Position numbers and translations under genes: made by a program. Positions 49,527-58,441 of a stretch of DNA of 64,000 nt are shown here, piece by piece (position 1 is the first letter of the stretch; every line of letters starts with the position of its first letter). This stretch comes from Hyphomicrobiales bacterium. Its GTDB lineage: Bacteria > Pseudomonadota > Alphaproteobacteria > Rhizobiales > Rhizobiaceae. The notes under the pieces were generated by a model. That model worked only from the letters and a program-made list of their open reading frames with translations, was not told the DNA's origin and ran no database searches. The stretch covers positions 1 to 64,000 of the forward strand of contig UCMW01000015.1 in the NCBI GenBank assembly GCA_900473745.1. The letters run 5' to 3'.

Positions 49527-49829
49527 TTATTCGTCGTCTTCGTCGCCCATGCCGGGGTTGAGACGCTCGCGCAGCTCCTTGCCGGTCTTGAAGAAGGGGA
49601 CCCACTTCTCCTCGACAAAGACGGTTTCCCCTGTGCGCGGATTGCGCCCGGACCGCGAGGGACGATTCTTGACGGAGAAAGCGCCGAAGCCACGCAGTTC
49701 GACACGATTGCCGCCTGCGAGCGCGTCCGTGATCTCGTCGAGCACCGCGTTTACGATATTTTCGACATCACGATGATAGAGATGCGGATTACGGGCCGCG
49801 ACGATCTGCACCAATTCCGACTTTATCAC
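49527..49829 (-). CDS. ihfB: Integration host factor subunit beta
   Basis: IHF-beta is a DNA-bending protein that pairs with IHF-alpha and helps sigma-54 promoters, recombination and replication. From GTG 49829 it has 100 residues: [20 protein letters not shown], then the DNA arm [26 protein letters not shown] lies just before the GTG, and the family begins exactly there with M-I-K-S-E-L. An upstream in-frame ATG at 49880 adds unlikely residues. A sigma-70-like promoter lies at 49871-49899. Confidence 0.95.
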   Translation of the reverse strand: MIKSELVQIVAARNPHLYHRDVENIVNAVLDEITDALAGGNRVELRGFGAFSVKNRPSRSGRNPRTGETVFVEEKWVPFFKTGKELRERLNPGMGDEDDE

Positions 49830-49870
49830 GCGGACCCCCTGAATTTTCTGTTGTGACGTGAGCGTCGCCA

Positions 49871-49899
49871 AAGTTGCCAAAGCGAAAAAGCACAGTCAA
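49871..49899 (-). promoter_or_regulatory. Sigma-70-type promoter for ihfB
   Basis: On the minus strand, TTGACT (49899-49894), a 17-base spacer and CAACTT (49876-49871) make a plausible housekeeping promoter ending about 42 bases before the GTG start of ihfB. The rest of the 301-base gap to lptC has no gene; it holds the lptC promoter side and the site at 50011-50027. Confidence 0.45.
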
Positions 49900-50010
49900 G
49901 GAACAACTTAACCATAATGTCGCGGCTTTGCGAGAGCTATGACGCGCATCACATGCCAAATCGTGATCGAGGCTGCCCTCGTTTCTCCGTATCGTCATTC
50001 CATCGATCGA

Positions 50011-50027
50011 TTGGCATGTTTCTTGTA
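50011..50027 (+). promoter_or_regulatory. Imperfect sigma-54 promoter-like sequence
   Basis: TTGGCATG-TTTC-TTGTA resembles the -24/-12 consensus (TTGGCACG-N4-TTGCA) but has GT in place of the normally required GC at -12. It lies about 100 bases upstream of lptC, the first gene of the group that includes rpoN. Function is doubtful. Confidence 0.25.
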
Positions 50028-50130
50028 ATGGCGCTGCCACAATCCATATTGGCAACAACCGGCAGACATGCGAAACGACCAAAACGGTGGATCGGCTGCG
50101 ACCGCCACCCTGAAGAACGGGCTCTTTTTA

Positions 50131-50814
50131 ATGCTGCAATCGACTCATGACGGCTTGCCGACAACCGGACACGGAGCCGGTGCGGATGCCTACCGGAAGG
50201 CGATGAGCCATTCCCGGCGGGTCAAACGCCTGCGCTTTTTGTTGCCCGTCGCTGCCCTGGGCATCACACTCGCTTTTGCTGCGGTTTCCGTGGTGCGCAG
50301 CCTGATGCCTGAAGAGTTGCAGATCGAATCCGCGACGATCGAAGACGGCAAGGTCGTGATGGAGAAGCCGGCGATCGCCGGCCGCAATTCCGAGGGCGTG
50401 CGCTATTCGATGCGGGCTGAGCGGGCACTTCAGGACATCAAGAACCCCAACATGATCACCCTCGAATCGATCGCAGCCGCCGTGCCGGTCAATGACAAGG
50501 TGATCGCCCGCGTCGTGGCCACCAGCGGCATTTTTGATCGGGCCGCCAACCTGCTCGATCTCGACAAGCCGTTCACGCTCAACCTGAGCAGCGGCATCGA
50601 TGCGCAGTTCGGCTCCGCCAATCTCGACATTGCAGGCGGCACGATGAAGACCGATGATCCGGTTGCTATCCAGACCAAAGGCGCGTCGATTGTTGCGAAC
50701 TCGCTCGAGATGAAGGATAAGGGGCGAACCATGATATTTACGGGCGCCGTCAAGTTGAACATCGAGCCGTCCGCCATCCGCAGCAATCGGTCAATGGAAG
50801 CCGCCCAGCCATGA
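50131..50814 (+). CDS. lptC: LPS export protein LptC
   Basis: LptC is the bitopic inner-membrane link between the LptB2FG transporter and periplasmic LptA. The 227-residue protein has one N-terminal helix (about 38-58: LRFLLPVAALGITLAFAAVS) after AYRKAMSHSRRVKR, and a periplasmic OstA-like jellyroll. I preferred ATG 50131 to the in-frame 50068, since the added residues look unlike the family. It ends in an ATGA overlap with lptA, so the two are coupled. Sequence identity in this family is low; context carries part of the call. Confidence 0.9.
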   Translation: MLQSTHDGLPTTGHGAGADAYRKAMSHSRRVKRLRFLLPVAALGITLAFAAVSVVRSLMPEELQIESATIEDGKVVMEKPAIAGRNSEGVRYSMRAERALQDIKNPNMITLESIAAAVPVNDKVIARVVATSGIFDRAANLLDLDKPFTLNLSSGIDAQFGSANLDIAGGTMKTDDPVAIQTKGASIVANSLEMKDKGRTMIFTGAVKLNIEPSAIRSNRSMEAAQP

Positions 50815-51362
50815 TTTACCGCTCCTTCGCCAAGACTACTGTCGCTGGCTTACTCCTGCTTTCGGCAAGCGGTTTGACCGGGCTTGTCTCGGCACAGACA
50901 ACCAGTAGCCAGATGAATGGCTTGAAGCTGTCCAACGATCAGCCGATCCAGATCGAAAGCGACGCGCTTGAGATTCGCGAGCAGGAAAAGAAGGCTTTCT
51001 TCACCGGCAATGTGAAGGTGGTTCAGGGTACCACGACCCTACAGGCCGGCTCCATGACGGTTCTCTATCGCGGCGAGGGCACAACGGTCACGCAGGGCAA
51101 TGCCGACATCGAAAAGATCGATGTGATGGACAAGGTATTCCTGCAGTCGGAGACGCAGCAGGCGACGGCCGACAAGGGCTATTTCGACATGACCAAGCAG
51201 GTCTTCGTACTCGAAGGCGACCGCGTGGTGCTGTCCGAGGGGCAGAATGTGTTCGTCGGCTGCAAGCTCACCGTCCAGATGAATTCTGGCCAGGCCAAGC
51301 TCGACAGCTGCGGCCGGCGCGTCCAGATCCAGCTCGACCCCAAATCCCAGCAGAGCAACTGA
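50811..51362 (+). CDS. lptA: LPS transport periplasmic protein LptA
   Basis: LptA forms the periplasmic bridge carrying LPS to the outer membrane. It has 183 residues. A signal peptide covers about 1-28 (TTVAGLLLLSASGLTGLVSA), followed by the OstA/LptA beta-jellyroll with QPIQIESDALEIREQEKKAF, FTGNVKVVQGTTTLQAGSMT and GYFDMTKQVFVLEGDRVVLS. It lies between lptC (four-base overlap) and lptB (nine-base gap), an intact lptCAB unit. Confidence 0.94.
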   Translation: MIYRSFAKTTVAGLLLLSASGLTGLVSAQTTSSQMNGLKLSNDQPIQIESDALEIREQEKKAFFTGNVKVVQGTTTLQAGSMTVLYRGEGTTVTQGNADIEKIDVMDKVFLQSETQQATADKGYFDMTKQVFVLEGDRVVLSEGQNVFVGCKLTVQMNSGQAKLDSCGRRVQIQLDPKSQQSN

Positions 51363-51371
51363 CGGGTCCGC

Positions 51372-52184
51372 GTGAACGTGCAAATTCCATTTTTTTCCAG
51401 GACCAAGCAGGCCAAGAAGGCGGCTGCCCCGGCAAGCCTGCCGGGTGACAAGTCGCGCTATGAAGGCACGCTGATCGCCCACGGACTGACAAAGACCTAT
51501 AATTCCCGCCGCGTTGTCAACGGCGCTTCGCTCGTGGTGCGTCGTGGCGAAGCCGTAGGCCTACTCGGGCCGAACGGCGCCGGCAAGACGACCTGCTTCT
51601 ACATGATCACGGGCCTCGTTCCGGTCGATGCCGGAACGATCTCGATCAACGGCAACGATGTGACGTCCATGCCGATGTATCGGCGCGCCCGTCTCGGCGT
51701 CGGCTACCTGCCCCAGGAAGCCTCGATCTTCCGCGGCCTGACCGTCGAAGACAACATCCGTGCCGTGCTCGAAGTGCATGTCTCCGACAAACGCAAGCGC
51801 GAGGCGAAGCTCGACGAGTTGCTGTCGGAGTTCCACATCGAGAAGCTTCGCAAGTCTCCGGCCGTGGCCCTTTCCGGTGGCGAACGTCGCCGCCTGGAAA
51901 TCGCCCGAGCGCTGGCGACCGATCCGACCTTCATGCTGCTCGACGAGCCCTTTGCCGGCGTCGATCCGATCTCGGTTTCCGATATCCAAAACCTCGTGCG
52001 GCACCTGACGGCGCGTGGCATCGGCGTCTTGATCACCGACCACAATGTGCGTGAAACGCTTGGCCTGATCGACCGCGCCTACATCATTCATGCCGGTGAA
52101 GTGCTCACCCATGGACGGGCCAATGACATCGTCAACAATGCCGATGTCCGCCGCCTCTATCTTGGCGACAAGTTCAGCCTCTGA
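51372..52184 (+). CDS. lptB: LPS export ABC ATPase LptB
   Basis: LptB is the ATPase that drives LPS extraction. Of 270 residues, the first 30 are a basic extension (FFSRTKQAKKAAAPASLPGD) absent from E. coli LptB. Then come Walker A LLGPNGAGKTTCFYMITG near residue 65, the Q-loop VGYLPQEASIFRGLTVEDNI, the signature ALSGGERRRLEIARALATDP, Walker B FMLLDEPFAGVDP and the H-switch ITDHNVRETL. The start is GTG at 51372; another GTG two codons later could serve. rpoN follows after 142 bases, as widely conserved. Confidence 0.95.
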   Translation: MNVQIPFFSRTKQAKKAAAPASLPGDKSRYEGTLIAHGLTKTYNSRRVVNGASLVVRRGEAVGLLGPNGAGKTTCFYMITGLVPVDAGTISINGNDVTSMPMYRRARLGVGYLPQEASIFRGLTVEDNIRAVLEVHVSDKRKREAKLDELLSEFHIEKLRKSPAVALSGGERRRLEIARALATDPTFMLLDEPFAGVDPISVSDIQNLVRHLTARGIGVLITDHNVRETLGLIDRAYIIHAGEVLTHGRANDIVNNADVRRLYLGDKFSL

Positions 52185-52326
52185 GGCCGGGGGCCCAAGA
52201 AAACGACTCCCAGCCGCCTCCTGCGACTTGACCAAAGTAAAATAAAAAGCAATTTTTGGGCCAAGTGGATTTTCCCGCCATCAACGGCGGGACTGCGGGG
52301 GAATGTAGGGGAGTCGAACGTCCGCC

Positions 52327-53892
52327 ATGGCCTTATCCGCCAACCTATTCCTGCGACAAAGCCAGTCTCTGGTGATGACTCCGCAGCTGATGCAATCGAT
52401 TCAGCTGCTGCAGATGACTCACCTCGAACTGATGCACTTCATCTCCCAGGAAGTGGAGCGCAATCCGCTGCTCGAAATGGCAGCAGATGATGGAGATTTG
52501 GGCGGCGAAACTCCTGATAATACAGACCGACACGGGAGCGCCAGCCAGCAGGAAACGCATGCCGACGATACGACAGCGGCGCCTTCACTCGACAGCGACT
52601 GGTACGAGCATGGCGCCAGCGAAAGGCTGAGCGACCGCCTGGACACGAATTACGATACTGCTTTTACCGACGAGGGCTCGGCGCAACGTCCGGACGCCCC
52701 TGAACTGCTGGGACAATGGAAGTCCATGCCGGGTCAGACCGGCGAGGGAAGCGAAGGCTTCGATCTCGATGACTTTGTGGCAGGCCAGATCAGCCTGCGC
52801 GACCACCTGAACCAACAAGTTCCCTTCGCGCTCACCTCGGCTTCGGACCAACTCCTTGCTGCCGTTCTGATCGACCATCTCGACGAAGCCGGCTATCTGC
52901 GCGCCGATCTCGACGAGGTTTCCGTACGGCTTGGCCTTTCGCTGGCCGATATCGAAGGCGTCCTGAAGACCCTCCAGACGCTCGAACCGGCCGGTGTGTT
53001 TGCCCGTTCGCTGAGCGAGTGCCTGACGATCCAGCTCCAACAGCGGGACCGTTGCGATCCGGCCATGGCCGTGCTCATCGACAACCTGGAACTGCTGGCC
53101 AAGCGAGATTTCGCGACGCTCAAGAAGATCTGCGGCGTGGACGAGGAAGACCTCATCGACATGCTGGCGGAGATCCGCAAGCTCAATCCGAAGCCGGGCA
53201 GCTCGTTCGAACATTCGGTCAGCGAATCGGTGACACCGGACATCGTCGTCCGGCCCGACGGCCTGGGCGGCTGGCAGGTGGAACTGAACCCGGATGCGCT
53301 TCCCCGCGTGCTCGTGAACCACAGCTACATGGCAGCCGTCGGACGGAAGGGCAGCTCCAAGGAGACGCCGGATCAGGCCTTCATGTCGGAATGCCTGCAG
53401 AATGCCAACTGGCTGACCCGCAGCCTCGACCAGCGCGCACGGACGATCACAAAGGTGGCGGCTGAAATCGTGCGGCAGCAGTCGGCCTTTCTCGATCATG
53501 GTGTCGATCACTTGCGGCCGCTCAATCTGAAGACGGTGGCGGATGCGATCAAGATGCATGAATCGACCGTCAGCCGCGTCACGACCAACAAATACATGAT
53601 GACGCCGCGGGGGCTGTTCGAGCTGAAATATTTCTTCAGCGTCTCCATCGCCTCGGCTGAAGGTGGCGACAGCCATTCCGCGGAATCCGTGCGGCACAGG
53701 ATCCGCGCGCTGATCACCCAGGAAAGCCCGGAGGCCGTGCTTTCGGATGACGACATCGTCGATCAGTTGAAATCCGGTGGTGTCGATCTCGCCCGCCGCA
53801 CCGTGGCGAAATATCGGGAAGCGATGAACATCCCCTCCTCCGTCCAGAGACGCCGGGAAAAGCGGGCGATGGCCAAGGTTTCGGCCGGCTGA
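52327..53892 (+). CDS. rpoN: RNA polymerase sigma-54 factor
   Basis: RpoN directs polymerase to -24/-12 promoters that need enhancer-binding ATPases, including nitrogen assimilation and fixation genes. The 521 residues show the activator-interacting region I (QSQSLVMTPQLMQSIQLLQM), an acidic variable region II, the core-binding domain, a helix-turn-helix (ADAIKMHESTVSRVTTNKYM) and the RpoN box ARRTVAKYRE at 489-498. It is followed by hpf and ptsN, the classical rpoN cluster. Confidence 0.97.
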   Translation: MALSANLFLRQSQSLVMTPQLMQSIQLLQMTHLELMHFISQEVERNPLLEMAADDGDLGGETPDNTDRHGSASQQETHADDTTAAPSLDSDWYEHGASERLSDRLDTNYDTAFTDEGSAQRPDAPELLGQWKSMPGQTGEGSEGFDLDDFVAGQISLRDHLNQQVPFALTSASDQLLAAVLIDHLDEAGYLRADLDEVSVRLGLSLADIEGVLKTLQTLEPAGVFARSLSECLTIQLQQRDRCDPAMAVLIDNLELLAKRDFATLKKICGVDEEDLIDMLAEIRKLNPKPGSSFEHSVSESVTPDIVVRPDGLGGWQVELNPDALPRVLVNHSYMAAVGRKGSSKETPDQAFMSECLQNANWLTRSLDQRARTITKVAAEIVRQQSAFLDHGVDHLRPLNLKTVADAIKMHESTVSRVTTNKYMMTPRGLFELKYFFSVSIASAEGGDSHSAESVRHRIRALITQESPEAVLSDDDIVDQLKSGGVDLARRTVAKYREAMNIPSSVQRRREKRAMAKVSAG

Positions 53893-54051
53893 TTGCCGCC
53901 TTCCCGCCCGAAAGATTAACAGAGATTGACTCTTCCCCCGCAGGCGGCTAGAAGCGCGCCGCAATCGACAGCGCACACTGTCAACCGAAGGCAGGCCCTT
54001 CGACCACGCCCGACAAACGAAGGCAGAGACTGACCTAACCGCTCGAAAAGC

Positions 54052-54080
54052 TTGGACGCGGGCGTCGCTTGGCGTAAAAT
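54052..54080 (+). promoter_or_regulatory. Sigma-70-type promoter for hpf
   Basis: TTGGAC (54052-54057), a 17-base spacer and TAAAAT (54075-54080) end 33 bases before the hpf ATG. A second possible pair, TTGACT (53926) and TAGAAG (53949), lies further upstream in the same 221-base gap. Confidence 0.5.
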
Positions 54081-54113
54081 GGATACGCAACCAATCATAA
54101 GAAGGGAAACTCC

Positions 54114-54689
54114 ATGAGTGTGCGTGTATCCGGCAAGCAGATGGAAATCGGTGAAACGTTCCGGCAGCGGATCGAGGATCGAATCCAGGATGCGGTTACC
54201 AAATACTTCGACGGAGGGTATTCCGGGCAAGTGGTCGTCACGAAGTCGCAGTCGCGCTTCGCGGCAGATTGCCTGGTGCATCTCGATACCGGCGCAAACC
54301 TGCATGCAGCAGGCGAGGCCAATGATCCTCAAGTGGCCTTCGACGCCGCGTGCGAACGCGTGGAGAAGCGTCTGCGACGTTACAAGCGCAAGCTGAAGGA
54401 TCACCACGCCGGAGAGGCACAGAACCCGTCGATCGAGGTGGCCTACACGGTCATGGATTCCATGGACGAGGATCATGAAGAAGTGCCGGACGATTATGCG
54501 CCGACAATCGTTGCGGAAAGCACGAAGCAGCTGCGCACAATGACGGTGGCTACCGCCGTGATGGCACTCGACATGACCGACGAACCCGTTCTTCTGTTCA
54601 GAAGCCCGGGAAAAGAACAATTGAATATCGTTTATCGTCGGAATGACGGTAATATCGGGTGGATCGATTCCGCCAACATCAAAGGCTAA
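54114..54689 (+). CDS. hpf: Ribosome hibernation promoting factor, long form
   Basis: HPF binds the small ribosomal subunit and dimerises ribosomes in stationary phase. The 191-residue long form has an N-terminal S30AE domain (MSVRVSGKQMEIGETFRQRI to RRYKRKLKDHH, about 1-105), an acidic linker, and the C-terminal dimerisation domain from about 133 (VAESTKQLRTMTVATAVMAL, FRSPGKEQLNIVYRRNDGNI). AAGGGAAACTCC precedes the ATG. It lies between rpoN and ptsN. The message may continue into ptsN through the 54700-54724 hairpin. Confidence 0.95.
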   Translation: MSVRVSGKQMEIGETFRQRIEDRIQDAVTKYFDGGYSGQVVVTKSQSRFAADCLVHLDTGANLHAAGEANDPQVAFDAACERVEKRLRRYKRKLKDHHAGEAQNPSIEVAYTVMDSMDEDHEEVPDDYAPTIVAESTKQLRTMTVATAVMALDMTDEPVLLFRSPGKEQLNIVYRRNDGNIGWIDSANIKG

Positions 54690-54699
54690 AGGTCGGCCA

Positions 54700-54724
54700 G
54701 GGCGACCGCGCAATGCGGTCGCCC
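54700..54724 (+). terminator. Intercistronic hairpin between hpf and ptsN
   Basis: GGGCGACCGC-GCAAT-GCGGTCGCCC is a perfect 10-bp stem in the 68-base gap after hpf. No T-run follows, so it is more likely an mRNA processing or stabilising structure than a full terminator. Confidence 0.45.
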
Positions 54725-54757
54725 GCTTCCTCGACCCGAGGCATGAAGGACATTGAT

Positions 54758-55222
54758 ATGGCATTGGCAGATTTGCTGCAGCAGGATGCTGTCGTACCCA
54801 ACCTACGGGTGAACTCCAAGAAGCAGTTGCTTCAGGAACTTGCGGCCAAAGCCTCGAAGCTCACGGACATTCCGGAACGGGAAATCTTCGACGTCATCCT
54901 GCAGCGCGAACGGCTCGGCTCGACCGGGGTCGGCAACGGGATCGCCATTCCGCATGGAAAGCTGAACAAGATCAGCAAGATCACCGGGATCTTCGCGCGT
55001 CTCGAGACGCCCGTGGATTTCGAGGCGCTGGACGACCAGCCGGTCGACCTGGTCTTTCTTCTCCTGGCGCCTGAAGGTGCTGGTGCGGATCACTTGAAAG
55101 CGCTGTCTCGGATCGCACGCGTGCTGCGTGACCAGGACCTGGTCGCCAAGCTGCGCGCAACGGAATCGGCGTCGGCAATCTTTACATTCCTCAACGAGGA
55201 ACAGGCGTCGAACGCAGCCTGA
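54758..55222 (+). CDS. ptsN: PTS IIA-Ntr protein
   Basis: PtsN is the terminal phospho-acceptor of the nitrogen-related phosphotransfer chain and controls potassium, nitrogen and carbon functions. From ATG 54758, behind GAAGGA, it has 154 residues, the family length; an in-frame start at 54659 inside hpf is not credible. The phosphorylated residue is H66 in GNGIAIPHGKLNKI. The remaining fold (VDLVFLLLAPEGAGADHLKA) is intact. It ends before a strong terminator. Confidence 0.95.
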   Translation: MALADLLQQDAVVPNLRVNSKKQLLQELAAKASKLTDIPEREIFDVILQRERLGSTGVGNGIAIPHGKLNKISKITGIFARLETPVDFEALDDQPVDLVFLLLAPEGAGADHLKALSRIARVLRDQDLVAKLRATESASAIFTFLNEEQASNAA

Positions 55223-55251
55223 CGCTCGGGAACAGCAAGAGACCCGACAAA

Positions 55252-55275
55252 AAAAGCGCCTTGTCGGGCGCTTTT
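55252..55275. terminator. Bidirectional terminator, ptsN / grpE
   Basis: AAAAGCGCC-TTGTCG-GGCGCTTTT followed by CTTTTTT, with an A-run on the other side. It closes the rpoN-hpf-ptsN group and the convergent hrcA-grpE group. Confidence 0.9.
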
Positions 55276-55305
55276 CTTTTTTCACTCACTGATGATCACG
55301 GCAGA

Positions 55306-55932
55306 TCACGCCTTGGCGGCATCTTCCGACGCAGCCTCTGTCTTCGGACCGCCCTTGGCGACACCGACCATGGCCGGACGCAGGACGCGCTCGCCGATCG
55401 CATACCCCGCCTGGACGACCTGAACGACGGTGTTGTTCGGAACTTCAGGGTTGGGCACTTCGAACATGGCCTGGTGGAAGTTGGGGTCGAACTTCTGGCC
55501 TTCCGCCTCGATCTTGCGTACGCCATGGCGCTCGAGCGTTGCCAGCATGCCGCGCTCCGTCATTTCCACGCCTTCGATCAGCGCGGTCCAGGCTGCGTCT
55601 GCGGCCGCACGGGCTTCATCGGGCAAGGTCTCGATGGCGCGGCGCAGGTTGTCGGACACCGACAGCATGTCCCGGGCGAAACCCGTCACCGCATAGGACT
55701 TGGCATCCTTGATCTCGCGGTCGGTGCGGCGGCGAAGGTTGTCCATTTCGGCCGCAAGCCGCAGGAAGCGATCGCGCAGGTCGGCGTTCTCGGCCTTCAG
55801 CGTCTCAACGGGATCAGGCTGCTGCTCGGCCGAGGCATCGCCTTCATCTGCAACCTGCCCTTCGGTGGTCGCGGATACTTCTGCCTCTGTGGCTGCCGCG
55901 TCAGGTCCGTTCTTGTTGGTTTCTTCGGTCAT
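55306..55932 (-). CDS. grpE: DnaK nucleotide-exchange factor GrpE
   Basis: GrpE releases ADP from DnaK. The 208-residue protein has an acidic, disordered N-terminus (about 1-40), the long dimerising helix ([40 protein letters not shown]) and the C-terminal beta domain with [20 protein letters not shown] and [20 protein letters not shown]. It follows hrcA by 103 bases, with a candidate sigma-32 promoter in the gap. Confidence 0.95.
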   Translation of the reverse strand: MTEETNKNGPDAAATEAEVSATTEGQVADEGDASAEQQPDPVETLKAENADLRDRFLRLAAEMDNLRRRTDREIKDAKSYAVTGFARDMLSVSDNLRRAIETLPDEARAAADAAWTALIEGVEMTERGMLATLERHGVRKIEAEGQKFDPNFHQAMFEVPNPEVPNNTVVQVVQAGYAIGERVLRPAMVGVAKGGPKTEAASEDAAKA

Positions 55933-55988
55933 GACGTTCTCCGGATAATGTCTCGTTTTCGAAGCTCAGGGTTTCGAATGCGTGCCCG

Positions 55989-56017
55989 ATATCAGGGTTT
56001 GGCGCGAAAAAATCAAG
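55989..56017 (-). promoter_or_regulatory. Candidate sigma-32 promoter for grpE
   Basis: On the minus strand, CTTG (56017-56014), a 17-base spacer and CCTGATAT (55996-55989) lie about 57 bases before the grpE start. This fits heat-shock control of grpE separate from hrcA. No CIRCE element is present here. Confidence 0.42.
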
Positions 56018-56035
56018 GGTTTGCAGGCAAATTGC

Positions 56036-57139
56036 TCACCGCTGGCCGCGCGAGAGCCTGGCCATGAGCTGCGCCGTGTAATCAACCATCGGCACAATGC
56101 GCGAATAGTTGAGGCGCGTGGGACCGATAACGCCGACTGCGCCGACGATCCGGTCTTCGCCGTCTCTATAAGGTGCGACGATGAGGGAAGAGCCAGAGAG
56201 CGAGAAGAGCTTGTTTTCCGAGCCGATAAAGATGCGCACACCGGGTCCGCTTTCGGCAAGGTCGAGGATCTCGATCAGGCTTTCCTTCCGCTCCAGGTCG
56301 TCGAAGAGTAGGCGAAGACGGTCGATGTCATCGGAACCCGCCAGCCCTTCGAGCAGATTGGCGCGGCCGCGAACGATGAGCCGTGCCGGCTGCTTTTCCG
56401 CAACTTCGCCCGACCAGACCGCGAGCCCGCGCTCGACGAGGTCCTGCGACAGGGTATCGAGTTCGCTTGCGACCTGCGTCTTCAGTTTCTCGATCTGGCT
56501 GCGCAATTCCCGCATCGTCTGGCCGGCAAGATTTGCGTTCAGGAAATTGGCCGCTTCCGTCAGCTGGGAGGCGGTGACACCGGCCGGAAGGTCGATGATG
56601 CGGTTTTCGATCTGATTGTGTTCGCCGACCAGAACGGCGAGCGCCTTGGTCGGCTCAAGCCGGATGAATTCGACATGCTTGAGGATCGGATCGTTCTTGG
56701 ATGAAATGACCAGTCCTGCGCCGCGCGACAGACCTGAGAGCATGCGGCTCGCCTCTGTCAGCATGGCTTCCATCGGCTGGTCCGCGCTGGTCGGGCGGAT
56801 CTGCCGCTCGATCTCGTCGCGCTCGCCGTCCGAGAGATCGCCGATCTGCATGAAGGCATCGACGAAGAAGCGTAGACCTGCTTGCGTAGGCAAACGCCCG
56901 GCGCTGACATGTGGCGCGTAGATGAGCCCGAGATCCTCGAGATCGCTCATGACATTGCGAACCGACGCCGGCGAGAGCGACATCGGTAGCAGGCGCGAGA
57001 GGCTGCGGGAGCCGAGAGGATCGCCGGAGTCGAGATAGGTCTCGACGATGCGGCGAAACACTTCCCGGGAACGATCGTCCAGGGAGGCGGAAACGTCTGC
57101 GACGGTCGTCTTCAGTGATGCCATTGGCGGAGCGGACAT
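56036..57139 (-). CDS. hrcA: Heat-inducible transcription repressor HrcA
   Basis: HrcA represses groESL-type operons at CIRCE elements and depends on GroEL for folding. Of 367 residues, a winged helix covers about 20-100 (REVFRRIVETYLDSGDPLGS, SPASVRNVMSDLEDLGLIYA). The rest is the GAF-like and dimerisation domain, ending with the family hallmark GAVGVIGPTRLNYSRIVPMV. The start is ATG 57139, with an in-frame ATG at 57124 as an alternative. It is divergent from rph and upstream of grpE. Confidence 0.94.
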   Translation of the reverse strand: MSAPPMASLKTTVADVSASLDDRSREVFRRIVETYLDSGDPLGSRSLSRLLPMSLSPASVRNVMSDLEDLGLIYAPHVSAGRLPTQAGLRFFVDAFMQIGDLSDGERDEIERQIRPTSADQPMEAMLTEASRMLSGLSRGAGLVISSKNDPILKHVEFIRLEPTKALAVLVGEHNQIENRIIDLPAGVTASQLTEAANFLNANLAGQTMRELRSQIEKLKTQVASELDTLSQDLVERGLAVWSGEVAEKQPARLIVRGRANLLEGLAGSDDIDRLRLLFDDLERKESLIEILDLAESGPGVRIFIGSENKLFSLSGSSLIVAPYRDGEDRIVGAVGVIGPTRLNYSRIVPMVDYTAQLMARLSRGQR

Positions 57140-57294
57140 AATCTCAGATGTTTCATGACGGAAATATAGTCTCAGCGCATGGGATGACCAAGGGGTAAAT
57201 CATCCTAGGCGCGGCTCTCGGCGCTGCGGCATGGTTTTTCTTTGCAAATGCCGGTCGCCGACCGTAGAAGGCATCAACAACCCAGGAGATTGCA

Positions 57295-58011
57295 ATGCGG
57301 CCATCCGGCAGAAAAACCGACCAAATGCGCAAGGTTTCCTTCGAGCGCAATTTTTCCAAGCATGCGGAAGGCTCCTGCCTGGTCAAGTTCGGCGATACGC
57401 ATGTGCTGTGCACGGCAAGTCTCGAAGACAAAACCCCACCTTGGCTGCGTAATTCCGGCAAGGGCTGGGTGACAGCCGAATACGGCATGCTGCCGCGCGC
57501 CACAGGCGAGCGCATGCGTCGCGAGGCATCCTCGGGCAAGCAGAGCGGCCGCACGCAGGAGATCCAGCGGCTGATCGGTCGCTCGCTGCGCGCCGTGGTC
57601 GATCTGGAAGCACTCGGCGAGCGGCAGATCTCGATCGACTGCGACGTCATCCAGGCGGACGGCGGCACGCGGACTGCGGCGATCACCGGCGCCTGGATCG
57701 CTTTGCATGATTGCCTGAAGTGGATGGAAACCCGCAGCATGATCAAGGCCGAAAAGGTCCTGAAGGATCACATCGCGGCCGTTTCCTGTGGCATCTTTGC
57801 GACCCAACCGGTGATCGACCTCGATTACCTGGAAGACTCGGCCGCCGAGACGGACGCAAATTTCGTGATGACCGGCTCCGGCGGCATTGTCGAGATACAG
57901 GGGACTGCGGAAGGCAAGCCGTTCAGCCAGGATGAATTCCTGGTCCTGCTCGGCCTTGCCCGCACCGGGATCGACGAACTGGTCGCGATGCAGAAGCAGG
58001 CGATCGGCTGA
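57295..58011 (+). CDS. rph: Ribonuclease PH
   Basis: RNase PH is a phosphorolytic 3'-5' exoribonuclease trimming tRNA precursors. The 238-residue protein starts [20 protein letters not shown] and has the phosphate-site segment [20 protein letters not shown] and [20 protein letters not shown], both typical. [18 protein letters not shown]-type sequence ([16 protein letters not shown]) closes the active site. AGGAG precedes the ATG. It heads a plus-strand series with the VOC gene, rdgB, hemW and a methyltransferase at gaps of 4-13 bases, clearly an operon. Confidence 0.96.
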   Translation: MRPSGRKTDQMRKVSFERNFSKHAEGSCLVKFGDTHVLCTASLEDKTPPWLRNSGKGWVTAEYGMLPRATGERMRREASSGKQSGRTQEIQRLIGRSLRAVVDLEALGERQISIDCDVIQADGGTRTAAITGAWIALHDCLKWMETRSMIKAEKVLKDHIAAVSCGIFATQPVIDLDYLEDSAAETDANFVMTGSGGIVEIQGTAEGKPFSQDEFLVLLGLARTGIDELVAMQKQAIG

Positions 58012-58024
58012 GACGGAGCGCCGC

Positions 58025-58429
58025 ATGATCGAGGGAATTCTTGAGACCGCACTTTATGCGCAGGATCTGGACAAGGCCGAGGCATTCTACGATGACGTTC
58101 TCGGACTCGAAAAGATTCGACGCGGCGGTAACAGGCATATCTTCTATCGATGCGGTCCTGGCGTTCTTCTGATCTTCAATCCTGCCGAAACGAGCGAGCC
58201 GATAGCTGACGATCCGTTCCCAGTCCCGACCCATGGGGCAAAGGGACCGGGTCATGTCTGTTTCTTCGTTACCGATGATGATCTCGATGCCATGTCCCGG
58301 CGCCTGCAAGAGGCCGGGGTCCCGATTGAATCTGAACTGACATGGCCGAATGGCGCACGGTCGATTTATTTCCGCGATCCGGCCGGCAACAGCCTGGAAT
58401 GCGCGTCCCGCACTCTTTGGATTTCTTGA
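58025..58429 (+). CDS. VOC family (glyoxalase-like) protein
   Basis: A 134-residue vicinal-oxygen-chelate protein starting MIEGILETALYAQDLDKAEA. It has two beta-alpha-beta modules, HVCFFVTDDDLDAMSRRLQE in the second, and the ending NGARSIYFRDPAGNSLECAS with a conserved terminal Glu ligand. It resembles the catechol-dioxygenase/fosfomycin-resistance side of the family. The true substrate is unknown. It is placed 13 bases after rph and 12 before rdgB in the operon. An upstream in-frame start inside rph is not credible. Confidence 0.85.
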   Translation: MIEGILETALYAQDLDKAEAFYDDVLGLEKIRRGGNRHIFYRCGPGVLLIFNPAETSEPIADDPFPVPTHGAKGPGHVCFFVTDDDLDAMSRRLQEAGVPIESELTWPNGARSIYFRDPAGNSLECASRTLWIS

Positions 58430-58441
58430 ACGGACATTCCG

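Noticed and set aside
54659-54757. Early start of ptsN inside hpf
   Set aside because: The added 33 residues are unlike PtsN, and ATG 54758 has GAAGGA at good spacing and gives the standard 154 residues.
57140-57294. CIRCE element near hrcA
   Set aside because: The TTAGCACTC-N9-GAGTGCTAA pattern is absent on both strands of the hrcA-rph gap.
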